DNA from: an uncultured Candidatus Actinomarina sp.
GTDB taxonomy: Bacteria; Actinomycetota; Acidimicrobiia; Actinomarinales; Actinomarinaceae
DNA length: 35,528 nucleotides
Reading direction: 5' to 3'
Assembly: GCA_902625455.1 (NCBI GenBank)
Contig: CACOBL010000002.1
Coordinates: 64,561-100,088 of the forward strand
In this document: positions 14,676-22,486 of the stretch, piece after piece
Layout of the letters: every line of letters begins with the position of its first letter
Position numbering within the stretch: position 1 is the first letter of the stretch
Translations under genes and position numbers: made by a program
The notes under the pieces: model-generated
What the model saw: only the letters and a program-made list of their open reading frames with translations
Database searches by the model: none
Told to the model about the DNA's origin: nothing

Positions 14676-15722
14676 ATGGATAAAGACAGGGCAAAAAAAT
14701 TAGATACGGTATTTTCTCAAATTGAAAAGCAATTCGGAGAAGGATCCCTTATGAAACTAGGTTCCGATCAAGTTAAAAAGATACCTGCAATTTCTACGGG
14801 GGCATTATCAATAGATCTCGCATTGGGCATAGGCGGTGTTCCTAAAGGACGAGTAATCGAGATTTATGGACCGGAAAGTTCTGGTAAAACAACACTGTCA
14901 TTACACATAGCAGCTGAAGCACAAAAAGCTGGTGGAGTCGCAGCCTTTATTGATGCTGAGCACGCTTTAGATCCTATTTATGCAAGTTCTTTAGGAGTCG
15001 ATGTAGACGAACTTTTAGTCTCACAGCCTGATACCGGAGAACAAGCTTTAGAAATTGCAAATATGCTTATTGATTCAGAAGGTGTAGATGTAGTAGTTAT
15101 TGATTCAGTAGCTGCATTAGTGCCACAGGCAGAAATTGATGGTGAAATGGGTCAATCACATGTTGGATTACAAGCAAGATTAATGTCTCAAGCATTGAGA
15201 AAATTAACTTCTTCTATAAATAAGACTCAAACAACAGTTATATTCATTAATCAAATAAGGGAAAAAATTGGTGTTATGTGGGGATCACCTGAAACAACAA
15301 GTGGAGGTAGAGCACTAAAATTTTACGCATCAGTTCGTATTGATATTCGCAGGATAGAAACTCTTAAAATTGGTGCTGAGATGATTGGAAATAGAGTAAG
15401 AGCAAAAATTGTAAAAAACAAAGTTGCACCACCATTCAAAGAAGCACAATTTGACATAATGTTTGGTCAAGGAATATCAAGAGAAGGATCATTATTAGAT
15501 GTCGGTGTTGACCATGGGATTGTTAGAAAAGCAGGAGCATGGTTTACATACGATGAAGTTCAACTCGGACAAGGTAAAGAAAATTCTAAACGATTCCTTA
15601 GAGAGAATGCTGATATTGCACTTCAATTAGAAACGGATGTTTATAAGGCAGTAGGATTAATTGAATCTGATTCAACAGAAGATACACCAAAAGAAGTAGC
15701 TGAAGATACTACAACTGAGTAA
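14676..15722 (+). CDS. recA: Recombinase RecA
   Basis: The strand-exchange protein, which is also the co-protease that triggers LexA self-cleavage. From the ATG at 14676 it is 348 aa: Walker A GPESSGKT (65-72), the [10 protein letters not shown] segment, the loop-1/loop-2 region with [14 protein letters not shown] and [16 protein letters not shown], and an acidic C-terminal tail. AAAGGAG at 14663-14669 sits six bases before this ATG, so the shorter form is preferred over a TTG at 14655. It is under the SOS box at 14597. The usual downstream recX is missing and miaB follows after about 40 bases with its own promoter. Confidence 0.98.
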   Translation: MDKDRAKKLDTVFSQIEKQFGEGSLMKLGSDQVKKIPAISTGALSIDLALGIGGVPKGRVIEIYGPESSGKTTLSLHIAAEAQKAGGVAAFIDAEHALDPIYASSLGVDVDELLVSQPDTGEQALEIANMLIDSEGVDVVVIDSVAALVPQAEIDGEMGQSHVGLQARLMSQALRKLTSSINKTQTTVIFINQIREKIGVMWGSPETTSGGRALKFYASVRIDIRRIETLKIGAEMIGNRVRAKIVKNKVAPPFKEAQFDIMFGQGISREGSLLDVGVDHGIVRKAGAWFTYDEVQLGQGKENSKRFLRENADIALQLETDVYKAVGLIESDSTEDTPKEVAEDTTTE

Positions 15723-15752
15723 TAAATTTAAAATTTAATTACATTTTAATTT

Positions 15753-15758
15753 TATAAT
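15753..15758 (+). promoter_or_regulatory. -10 box of miaB (leaderless)
   Basis: A perfect TATAAT, six bases before the GTG start of miaB, in the recA-miaB gap. Confidence 0.65.
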
Positions 15759-15764
15759 CTAAAT

Positions 15765-17141
15765 GTGGACCAATTAGTTGAAATAAAATCAAAAATACAA
15801 ATTAACCCATCAAGGGTTGGATTGAAATATTTCATTAAAACTTTTGGTTGCCAGATGAATGAACATGATTCAGAAAGAATATCTGGTATGTTCGAACTTG
15901 ATGGTATGTCAAAAGCTTCATCAGAAGAATTTGCTGATATTCTATTCGTAAATACATGTACTATCAGAGAAAATGCTGACGATAAACTTTATGGAACTTT
16001 AGGTCATCTAAAACAATGGAAGTCTGAAAGAAATAATAGAAGATTACTTGTTGGTGGGTGTGCAGCTCAAAAAGATAAAGAACTTGTAAGGGAGAAAGCT
16101 CCTTGGGTTGATGTTGTAATGGGAACTCATAATTTAACAGATGTTGTTAACTTATTAAACAGATCAGAAGACTGGGGGCCTATCACTGAAATTATCGAAG
16201 AGATAGAAAATCTACCTACGGAAGCACCTTCAATACGTGAATCTGAATATTCTGCATGGTTGACTATTCAAATTGGTTGTAACAACTCATGCACATTCTG
16301 TATCGTACCATCAGTTAGAGGTCATGAAATTAGTAGAAGACCTAGCGATATTGTTAATGAAGCAAACAAATTAGTCCAAGAAGGTGTTAAAGAGATTACT
16401 TTATTGGGTCAAAATGTAAATTCTTATGGTAGGGATTTAAGAATAGAGGGTAAGCCAAGACCATATTTTTCGCAATTATTAGAACAATTAAATGAAATTA
16501 ATGGTCTAGAAAGAATTAGATTTACTTCACCACATCCTAAAGATTTTAAACAGGAAACTATTGAGAGTGTAAATAGTTTAAACAAAGTATGTAATCAAAT
16601 TCATATTCCATTACAAAGTGGTAGTTCAGAAATTCTTTCAAAAATGCATAGAGGCTATAACAAAGAAAAATTTATTCAAAAAGTAGACATGATAAGAAGT
16701 GTCATTCCAAACGTTTCTTTAACTTCAGATATAATTGTCGGCTTTCCTGGAGAAAGTGAAGCTGACTTTCAAGATACACTTGATGTAGTTCAGTATTCAC
16801 AATTTGATCTTGTTTATATGTTTCAATTTTCTCCACGTCCAGGAACATTAGCTGAAAACATGAGAGATGAATTCATTAGTGAAGATGTTATTAAAGAGAG
16901 ATTTTTAAGATTAAAAGAACTTCAAACAAACATTAGTGGTAAAAGATATAAAAGATTTGTTAATACTAAGCAGAAACTTTTGATAGAAAAAAACTCTAAA
17001 AAAAATAAAAATATATTTACAGGACGAATTGATGGTGGACAACTCACTCACATATCTAAAGACAATGTTTCTATTGGTGATATTGTCGACATTAAGATAA
17101 TTGATTCAACTCCTTTTTATTTGAAAGCAGAACTTTTATAA
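15765..17141 (+). CDS. miaB: tRNA-2-methylthio-N6-dimethylallyladenosine synthase
   Basis: A radical-SAM methylthiotransferase acting on i6A37 of tRNAs that read UNN codons. The 458-aa protein has the UPF0004 cluster cysteines C29 (TFGCQMNEHDSE), C65 (NTCTIREN) and C99 (GGCAAQ), the radical-SAM cluster C172/C176/C179 (GCNNSCTFC), and a C-terminal TRAM domain (about 395-458). The start is GTG at 15765, immediately downstream of a TATAAT box, so it is probably leaderless. miaA begins on the base after its stop, so the two steps of the same tRNA modification are encoded together. Confidence 0.97.
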   Translation: MDQLVEIKSKIQINPSRVGLKYFIKTFGCQMNEHDSERISGMFELDGMSKASSEEFADILFVNTCTIRENADDKLYGTLGHLKQWKSERNNRRLLVGGCAAQKDKELVREKAPWVDVVMGTHNLTDVVNLLNRSEDWGPITEIIEEIENLPTEAPSIRESEYSAWLTIQIGCNNSCTFCIVPSVRGHEISRRPSDIVNEANKLVQEGVKEITLLGQNVNSYGRDLRIEGKPRPYFSQLLEQLNEINGLERIRFTSPHPKDFKQETIESVNSLNKVCNQIHIPLQSGSSEILSKMHRGYNKEKFIQKVDMIRSVIPNVSLTSDIIVGFPGESEADFQDTLDVVQYSQFDLVYMFQFSPRPGTLAENMRDEFISEDVIKERFLRLKELQTNISGKRYKRFVNTKQKLLIEKNSKKNKNIFTGRIDGGQLTHISKDNVSIGDIVDIKIIDSTPFYLKAELL

Positions 17142-17966
17142 TTGTTATATTTTTTAACTGGAATAACTGCTTCAGGTAAAAGTAATTTAGCTCATAGAAT
17201 TGCTTTAGAGAAAAATATGTCAATATTGTCTGTTGATTCCATGGCTGTTTATAAAGGCCTAGATATTCTTACTGCTAAACCAACTGATGTTATGCAAGCC
17301 CAGGTAAAATACTATGGTTTAGATATTGCAGAAACTGATCAAAATTTTTCTATCATTGATTATTTAAATTATTTAATTGATCAAAAAATTCCAGAAAAAA
17401 GTTTTAAAGAAGACATTTTGGCTGTTGGTGGGTCAGGTCTTTATGTAAAAGCTATGTTAGATCGTTATGAATTCAGACCGACAGACCCAACTATTAGATC
17501 CGAATTGGAGCAATTAAATTATGATCAATTAATAAAATTTCATAATCTAAACGAAATCCCAATTCCAGATATTGAACTAAATAAAAGAAGACTAATGAGA
17601 AATATCGAGAACTATATGCTTGATGAAGCAAAATATGTTTTTCCCGAATTAAATATATCCAGTAATCTTGCTGGTGTATTTTGGAACCATCCAAATTATA
17701 GAGAAAACATTCAAGAGAGAACTAAACAGATGATTAATGATGGAGTATTAAAAGAAATTAATTCAATTTCTAACCCCTCAAAAACTATTTTGCAAGCAAT
17801 TGGCCTAAATTTATCTAATGATTTTGAGGAAAATATTAATAGAAAAACAAATAGACTCGGTAAAAAACAAATTACTTGGTTTAAAAAAGAAAATCGTTTA
17901 AAGATGGTTACAAGTGAAAACCCAGAAGACGTTTATAAAGATATAATGGAAATCATAAATGAGTAA
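17142..17966 (+). CDS. miaA: tRNA dimethylallyltransferase
   Basis: Adds a dimethylallyl group to A37 of tRNA, the substrate for MiaB. The 274-aa protein has the P-loop GITASGKS (7-14), VDSMAVYKGLDILTAKP (31-47) corresponding to the DSRQVYKGMDIGTAKP signature with catalytic-type Asp32, VGGSGLYVKAML, and RRLMRNIENY. It is somewhat shorter than typical (about 300 aa). The start is TTG at 17142, directly after the miaB stop. There is no Shine-Dalgarno site and no ATG upstream, so translation is probably by reinitiation. The end overlaps dapF by eight bases. Confidence 0.95.
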   Translation: MLYFLTGITASGKSNLAHRIALEKNMSILSVDSMAVYKGLDILTAKPTDVMQAQVKYYGLDIAETDQNFSIIDYLNYLIDQKIPEKSFKEDILAVGGSGLYVKAMLDRYEFRPTDPTIRSELEQLNYDQLIKFHNLNEIPIPDIELNKRRLMRNIENYMLDEAKYVFPELNISSNLAGVFWNHPNYRENIQERTKQMINDGVLKEINSISNPSKTILQAIGLNLSNDFEENINRKTNRLGKKQITWFKKENRLKMVTSENPEDVYKDIMEIINE

Positions 17967-18693
17967 TTTTGCATACATGTCTGGAACAGGTAATGATTTC
18001 CTTGTAGGAGAATATGATGGTCCAGTTTCTGAAATTCAAATAATAGCATTAGTAAGTGATTCAGAATTTGAAATTGATGGAGTTATTTTTGTAGAAAAAT
18101 TAGATAAATCTAATGTAAAGATGCATTACTTTAATAACGATGGATCTCAGGCTGAACTCTGCGTCAATGGTGTAAGGTGCGTAGCAAAATATTCAGTTGA
18201 TAATCAATTCGTAGCTGGTGATGAATTCGTTGTTAATGCACCTGTATCAGACATAAAGGTTAAAGTAATGGAAAATATTGTTGAGCTGAACGCACCCATC
18301 CCAGAATTTAATGAAAACTATATTGAAATAGCTAATCACAAAGGTATTTTGTCTACGGTAGGAAATCCTCATTTTATGATTGAAGTAAATGATGTTGAAA
18401 ATTTTAATTTAGAGGATTTATATAAAATAATTAAAGATAATAAACATTTTAAATTTGGAGTTAATTTAGAGATTTATGAAATAATCAATGATCAATATAT
18501 TAAAGCTCGAGTATATGAAAGGGGAGTAGGAGAAACTGATGCATGTGGCTCAGGGGCATTATGCATGTTCAACTATCTTTCAAAAACTAACAAAATATCA
18601 ACAAAAGGATACGTTATTTATCCTGGCGGTGAATTATATATCAGATTTGAAAATAACGATTTATACCTATCAGGTGAAGTTATATATCTCTAA
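17959..18693 (+). CDS. dapF: Diaminopimelate epimerase
   Basis: Interconverts LL- and meso-diaminopimelate for peptidoglycan and lysine. The 244-aa protein keeps both catalytic cysteines: C68 in ELCVNGVRC (66-74) and C196 in GETDACGSGALC (191-202). It also keeps MSGTGNDFLV and TVGNPHFMI. The first motif normally reads C-G-N-G, and here the Gly is Val69. It is about 30 residues shorter than typical DapF. The ATG at 17959 lies inside the end of miaA, so the genes are co-transcribed. The 3' end overlaps the converging lexA gene by 14 bases. Confidence 0.95.
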   Translation: MSNFAYMSGTGNDFLVGEYDGPVSEIQIIALVSDSEFEIDGVIFVEKLDKSNVKMHYFNNDGSQAELCVNGVRCVAKYSVDNQFVAGDEFVVNAPVSDIKVKVMENIVELNAPIPEFNENYIEIANHKGILSTVGNPHFMIEVNDVENFNLEDLYKIIKDNKHFKFGVNLEIYEIINDQYIKARVYERGVGETDACGSGALCMFNYLSKTNKISTKGYVIYPGGELYIRFENNDLYLSGEVIYL

Positions 18694-19270
18694 ATAAGCT
18701 GACTACTTTTCCAATTGGTTGAACATTTGAAGTAATTTCTTGATTTTCGTAGATTTTATTAGCAGGAACAAGATATCTTTTGTTACCAATAGTATCTAAA
18801 TATTTAACTGTTGCTTCAGTTTCATTAATCATAAAAGCACCTATATCACCATTTTTTGGCTCAACACCTTTATCAATAACAACAATATCTTCGTGAAATA
18901 TTCCTGCATCTATCATCGAATCTCCATTTATTTTTAATGCAAATAAATTTTCACTAAATTTATCCTGTGGGACAGATATTTCTCCAATTTTATTTTCTTC
19001 TGCCAATAAGGGTGCACCAGCGGCTATTTCACCTACTATAGGCACAGATTTAAAAGTTGATATTAATTTATTGCTGGTTAGTGTTCTGGATTGATTTGGT
19101 TTTTTACTTAAAAGACCTTTTTTAATTAAATTATCTAAATGGTACTGAACAGAACTTGTGGATTTGAGATTAACTTTTTCGGCTATTTCTCTAATAGAAG
19201 GTGAATAACCCTCATTTTCGATTTTGTGTTGGATAAATGTCAAAATTTCATTTTGTTTATTTAATTTCAT
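18680..19270 (-). CDS. lexA: SOS repressor LexA
   Basis: The 196-aa repressor has an N-terminal winged helix (about 1-65; SPSIREIAEKVNLKSTSSVQ) and a C-terminal S24 self-cleaving domain: cleavage site A84-G85 in EIAAGAP, nucleophile S118 in NGDSMID and general base K156 in ATVKYL. All elements for RecA-stimulated self-cleavage are intact. An extended -10 box lies five bases from the ATG, and an SOS box is just upstream, indicating autoregulation. hflX, which often sits between dapF and lexA in actinobacteria, is absent. Confidence 0.97.
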   Translation of the reverse strand: MKLNKQNEILTFIQHKIENEGYSPSIREIAEKVNLKSTSSVQYHLDNLIKKGLLSKKPNQSRTLTSNKLISTFKSVPIVGEIAAGAPLLAEENKIGEISVPQDKFSENLFALKINGDSMIDAGIFHEDIVVIDKGVEPKNGDIGAFMINETEATVKYLDTIGNKRYLVPANKIYENQEITSNVQPIGKVVSLFRDI

Positions 19271-19275
19271 ACTTA

Positions 19276-19284
19276 ATTATATCA
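19276..19284 (-). promoter_or_regulatory. Extended -10 promoter of lexA (leaderless)
   Basis: TGATATAAT on the minus strand matches TGnTATAAT and ends five bases before the lexA ATG. The SOS box begins five bases upstream of it, so repressor would cover the polymerase contact region. Confidence 0.75.
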
Positions 19285-19289
19285 TATAT

Positions 19290-19305
19290 TAGAACAAATG
19301 TTCGA
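19290..19305. promoter_or_regulatory. SOS box in the lexA / LysM-gene divergent region
   Basis: TAGAACAAATGTTCGA differs from the recA box at one position and has the same AAAT spacer. It lies between the -10 boxes of the two divergent genes and could repress both. Confidence 0.85.
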
Positions 19306-19340
19306 AATAAATTGTCTTACATCGAATCTATATTAAAAAT

Positions 19341-19613
19341 ATGAAAAATTACATAAGTCTATTTATCATATTGTATTTTTTGAGTGGTTTTCTTGTAAAT
19401 ATTGCCAAATATCCACTGAATTCCCTTCATTCTGATCAAGATATTAATTTTATTCAGTACAAAATAAAGCCAGGGGATACTTTATGGAATATTGCTGGAA
19501 AATTTTATCCATCAAATAAAGAAAATTTTATAAATGAAGTAATGATTATGAATAATTTAGACTCATATCTTTTAGAAATTAACAAAATTTTAGTTATTCC
19601 ATTAAATATTTGA
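19341..19613 (+). CDS. Membrane-anchored LysM protein, probable SOS cell-division inhibitor (YneA/ChiZ-like)
   Basis: A 90-aa protein with an uncleaved-looking hydrophobic N-terminus (MKNYISLFIILYFLSGFLVN) and one LysM domain (about 40-89; YKIKPGDTLWNIAGKFYP to KILVIPLNI). It is divergent from lexA, shares its SOS box and is followed by nrdR. Bacillus YneA and Mycobacterium ChiZ (Rv2719c) are LysM proteins in the same position that block division during SOS. The role here is therefore inferred from domain plus context. A TATATT box at 19329-19334 lies six bases before the ATG, suggesting a leaderless mRNA. It ends in TGA. Confidence 0.82.
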   Translation: MKNYISLFIILYFLSGFLVNIAKYPLNSLHSDQDINFIQYKIKPGDTLWNIAGKFYPSNKENFINEVMIMNNLDSYLLEINKILVIPLNI

Positions 19614-19649
19614 TACAACATTTAGAAGTTAGTATAATAAATACTACAT

Positions 19650-20087
19650 ATGGTATGTCCTTATTGTAATAAGCAAGAAACAAGTGTTGTAGATTCGAGA
19701 AAAAATAACGAAGGCAACTCCATTCGCCGAAGAAGAGAGTGTCCAAAATGTAATTTAAGATTTACAACATATGAAAAAGCGGAAATTGGTCTATTTGTAC
19801 AAAAAAGAAGCGGTGAACTTCAAGAATTTGACTACGAAAAATTGTACAAAGGTATAGAAAATGCTTTTGGTGGTTTAGATCTTAATGAAAAGCAGCTAAA
19901 AACCCTTGTAGACAATATTTTTAATGAAATTAAAGAAAAAGGTGCAAAAGTAAAAAGTGAATTAATTGGAGAAACTGTATTAATACATCTTAAAGAAATA
20001 AATAAAGTTGCATATTTAAGATTTGCTTCAGTTTATAAAGAATTTTCAGATGCATCTGATTTTGAAAAAGAAGTTGCCGAATTATAA
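19650..20087 (+). CDS. nrdR: Transcriptional repressor NrdR
   Basis: An ATP/dATP-sensing repressor of ribonucleotide reductase genes. The 145-aa protein has an N-terminal zinc ribbon with C3, C6, C31 and C34 (CPYC ... CPKC), the RRRREC segment, and an ATP-cone domain (about 48-138). TATAAT at 19633-19638 lies eleven bases before the ATG, leaving a leader of only a few bases. No nrd genes or clear NrdR boxes are in the window. The 3' end is one base from the converging unknown gene. Confidence 0.96.
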   Translation: MVCPYCNKQETSVVDSRKNNEGNSIRRRRECPKCNLRFTTYEKAEIGLFVQKRSGELQEFDYEKLYKGIENAFGGLDLNEKQLKTLVDNIFNEIKEKGAKVKSELIGETVLIHLKEINKVAYLRFASVYKEFSDASDFEKEVAEL

Positions 20088-20088
20088 C

Positions 20089-21156
20089 CTAAGGCAAGTC
20101 TTTAAAATTGTTATAAATATTCAAACTTTTAGTATTAAAATCTTCTAATGAGTTTTCAAAAGCTCTTATTTCAGTTGATTTATTGAGATTAATTGCCGAA
20201 ACAATAGATTTTGCAACTTCAAATTCGTTGTTTCTTAATGCAGCTAAATAACGTCCATGTAAGTCTTCGGCTGTAACAAGAGCTACTTCAACTAAGTTTC
20301 TATGATTAATAAATTCGTCTATTTCAGGTAAATTTGAAAAATTCACTTTACTTTGAGCAACTATACCTGACAGTTCGATTGTTAAATCGTCGATATTAAC
20401 TTCATCTTCTTCAACAGGTAAATTTCCATATACAAGAACTTCAGATATTAAAATTCTATATGTTATTACTAAATCAAGCTCATTAACCAATAAAAAAACA
20501 TTATTTAAATTACTCAATACTTCTTCTTTATTATCGATGTCGTCTCTTGATTCTAGATTTGATCTATATTCAATTAGAGATGATTCAATCTGTTGTAAAT
20601 TAGCACTTGCATTTGAAACATCGTACTTTGAGTAAAAAGTATTTGTAGATATCTCGATGAGAGTTGGTAAAAGATCTATAAGTTCATTCGAATTAGATGT
20701 TATTATTATTGCATCTTCAATTATCTCAGTTTGAGTATTTCTATAATCTAGATAGCTACTGATAGAGATAAATATAACAAAAAGAGTCGATAATCCAATA
20801 AAGGTTGGTAAAACCCATTTTCTTCGACTTTCTAAATCTGACCATACTCTTTGAATCTGTTCTGTTATTTTCAAAGGATTAAAAGTATCAGTAGGTGTTT
20901 GTAAAGAATCAGTATCGGTTGTATCCAAATATGTTTCGATACTAGGTTTTTTTATCTCTATGTAAATATCTTCAGTATTTGATATTAATTCTTCAAACGT
21001 TTGTTGTTCTGTAGTGATAGATTCATTAATTACATTTGAGTCATATCGTGAAGTGTCAATTTCTATATCTGGTTCAAAACCTAGTAAATCGAGAATTTTT
21101 ATTTTATTCGTTGTTTTAGTTTTATTTATTGAAAAATAATCTCTAATATTCATCAT
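20089..21156 (-). CDS. Hypothetical single-pass membrane protein
   Basis: I do not recognise this protein of about 355 aa. From the ATG at 21156 it starts MMNIRDYF. A Ser/Thr/Asp/Glu-rich N-terminal region of about 110 residues is followed by one membrane helix (PTFIGLSTLFVIFISIS) and a mostly helical C-terminal half with Leu/Ile/Glu/Asn-rich coiled-coil-like stretches. The composition suggests a type II orientation with the helical part outside, which is inference. A TTG at 21177 is an alternative start and has a TATATT box seven bases upstream. It diverges from dut with very little space. It could be an envelope or division-associated factor, but nothing in the sequence shows that. Confidence 0.7.
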   Translation of the reverse strand: MMNIRDYFSINKTKTTNKIKILDLLGFEPDIEIDTSRYDSNVINESITTEQQTFEELISNTEDIYIEIKKPSIETYLDTTDTDSLQTPTDTFNPLKITEQIQRVWSDLESRRKWVLPTFIGLSTLFVIFISISSYLDYRNTQTEIIEDAIIITSNSNELIDLLPTLIEISTNTFYSKYDVSNASANLQQIESSLIEYRSNLESRDDIDNKEEVLSNLNNVFLLVNELDLVITYRILISEVLVYGNLPVEEDEVNIDDLTIELSGIVAQSKVNFSNLPEIDEFINHRNLVEVALVTAEDLHGRYLAALRNNEFEVAKSIVSAINLNKSTEIRAFENSLEDFNTKSLNIYNNFKDLP

Positions 21157-21169
21157 TGAAAGGGTACCA

Positions 21170-21613
21170 CTGAACAATAATTTTAATATAAAAATAAAAA
21201 TTCTTAATGAGTTTGGAAAAATACCAGAAAAAAGTCATCCCGATGATATTGGTTACGATTTATATTCAGATAACGAGTATTTGATAGAACCTGGAAAAGT
21301 AGTTTTAGTTAATCTAGGAGTTTCTATTCAATTACCAAAAAATGTTGGTGGGTTCGTCCTACCTCGGTCTGGATTAGCATCTAAACATTTAATATCTCCA
21401 ATAAATACTCCTGGACTTATAGATCCTGGATACACAGGAGAACTAATGGTTCCTTTAATGAATTACTCAGATGTTCAATATAAAGTCAATAAGCATGAAA
21501 GAATTGCTCAATTGGTAACAATAGCTACAGGTGAAATAAAATTTGAAATAGTTGATAATTTAGATGTATCGGAAAGATCCGACAGAGGTTTTGGTTCTAC
21601 TGGAAAAAATTAA
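21170..21613 (+). CDS. dut: dUTP diphosphatase with an apparent CTG start
   Basis: Hydrolyses dUTP to dUMP. All five dUTPase motifs are present: DIGYDLYS, PRSGLA, LIDPGYTGELMVPLMN, KHERIAQLV and SDRGFGSTG. Motif 1 lies upstream of the first NTG other than CTG, which is a TTG at 21281 inside the fold, so translation must begin earlier. The frame opens after a TAA at 21137. The only NTG codon between is CTG at 21170, with AAAGGG five bases upstream. This gives about 147 aa, the normal length. ATA at 21188 (giving a family-like MKIKILNEFGK) is another possibility. The gene itself is certain, the start is not. Confidence 0.9.
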   Translation: MNNNFNIKIKILNEFGKIPEKSHPDDIGYDLYSDNEYLIEPGKVVLVNLGVSIQLPKNVGGFVLPRSGLASKHLISPINTPGLIDPGYTGELMVPLMNYSDVQYKVNKHERIAQLVTIATGEIKFEIVDNLDVSERSDRGFGSTGKN

Positions 21614-21638
21614 TTTTATTATTTATATCTTTTATTAA

Positions 21639-21644
21639 TATATT
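21639..21644 (+). promoter_or_regulatory. -10 box of the tRNA-Gly/tRNA-Cys unit
   Basis: TATATT ends six bases before the first base of tRNA-Gly, so the primary transcript would begin at or near the mature tRNA 5' end. Confidence 0.5.
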
Positions 21645-21650
21645 ACTAAT

Positions 21651-21724
21651 GCGGTAGTAGCTCAGCTGGCTAGAGCGTCTCGTTGCCAACGAGAAGGTCG
21701 AGGGTTCGAATCCCTTCTACCGCT
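21651..21724 (+). tRNA. tRNA-Gly (GCC)
   Basis: Full cloverleaf: acceptor GCGGTAG/CTACCGC, D-arm GCTC/GAGC, anticodon stem TCTCG/CGAGA with loop TTGCCAA (anticodon GCC), T-arm with GGTTCGAAT and a discriminator T. CCA is not encoded. Confidence 0.97.
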
Positions 21725-21730
21725 CTTCAT

Positions 21731-21801
21731 GGCGACGTGGCGGAGTGGCTACGCAGAGGTCTGCAAAACCTTGTACACCGGTTCGATTCCGGTCGTCGCC
21801 T
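21731..21801 (+). tRNA. tRNA-Cys (GCA)
   Basis: Acceptor GGCGACG/CGTCGCC, anticodon stem GAGGT/ACCTT (one G-U) with loop CTGCAAA (anticodon GCA), T-loop GGTTCGATTCC and a discriminator T. It begins six bases after tRNA-Gly, so the two are co-transcribed. CCA is not encoded. The next ATG is nine bases downstream. Confidence 0.97.
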
Positions 21802-21810
21802 CCAATAATT

Positions 21811-22482
21811 ATGATTGCAATTACAGGATCTGGAGAGTTTTTACCATCAATTCTTGATGTAGATTTAAAACTTTTAAATTTTCTAGATGAGATGCCTTAT
21901 GTGCTTACCTTTTCAACAGCTGCTGGTAAAGAATCAAATGAAAGACTTTTGTATTGGGAGAATTTAGCAATTAATCATTTTAGTAAATTAGATGTTAACC
22001 ATAAACATATAGATGCTAGAAATCGTAATGATTTAAACAAGGAGTTAGTTATTCGTGAAATGAAGAAGGCGAATTTTATTTTTTTTTCAGGTGGATCACC
22101 TAATCATTTGTACGAATCTATAAAAGATTCAGAGTTTTCTGATGAACTTCGTAATGTAGAAGCTAGGGGGATTATTGCAGGCTGTAGTGCTGGAGCAATG
22201 ATTATGGGAGAAAAAATGATTAAAGGGGTTGGTTTAAATTATTTACAAAATACAATCGTAATACCTCATTATGGTGAAAGTTTTTATTCATGGATTTCTA
22301 ATACGATAAAATTGTTAAACAGAGGAAAGTACAAATTGTTATGCCTAGAGAAAGATACATATTTTATCAAAGACAGGGACCAATTGAGTGTACTTGGTAA
22401 ACAAAAAGTTCATATCATATATAAAAAAGATCATCATACATTTTCTGACGGCGACACAATAGACCCCTCATTATTACAATAA
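21811..22482 (+). CDS. S51-type peptidase / class I glutamine-amidotransferase-like protein
   Basis: A 223-aa protein of the dipeptidase E/cyanophycinase superfamily. The nucleophile elbow is GCSAGAMIMG with S126, FFSGGSPNHLYE (91-102) is the companion loop, and H153 (VIPHYGE) is a candidate catalytic His. There is no signal peptide, so it is probably a cytoplasmic Asp- or isopeptide-specific peptidase. The substrate is unknown. The frame stays open back into tRNA-Cys, but the ATG at 21811 is the sensible start because the family begins with a strand like MIAITGSGEF. No promoter is visible between the tRNA and the ATG, so its mRNA may come from processing of the tRNA transcript. Confidence 0.88.
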   Translation: MIAITGSGEFLPSILDVDLKLLNFLDEMPYVLTFSTAAGKESNERLLYWENLAINHFSKLDVNHKHIDARNRNDLNKELVIREMKKANFIFFSGGSPNHLYESIKDSEFSDELRNVEARGIIAGCSAGAMIMGEKMIKGVGLNYLQNTIVIPHYGESFYSWISNTIKLLNRGKYKLLCLEKDTYFIKDRDQLSVLGKQKVHIIYKKDHHTFSDGDTIDPSLLQ

Positions 22483-22486
22483 AGTC

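Noticed and set aside
21745..21810. Upstream extension of the S51 peptidase gene into tRNA-Cys
   Set aside because: The extra 22 codons lie within the tRNA, and the ATG at 21811 begins at the conserved first strand.
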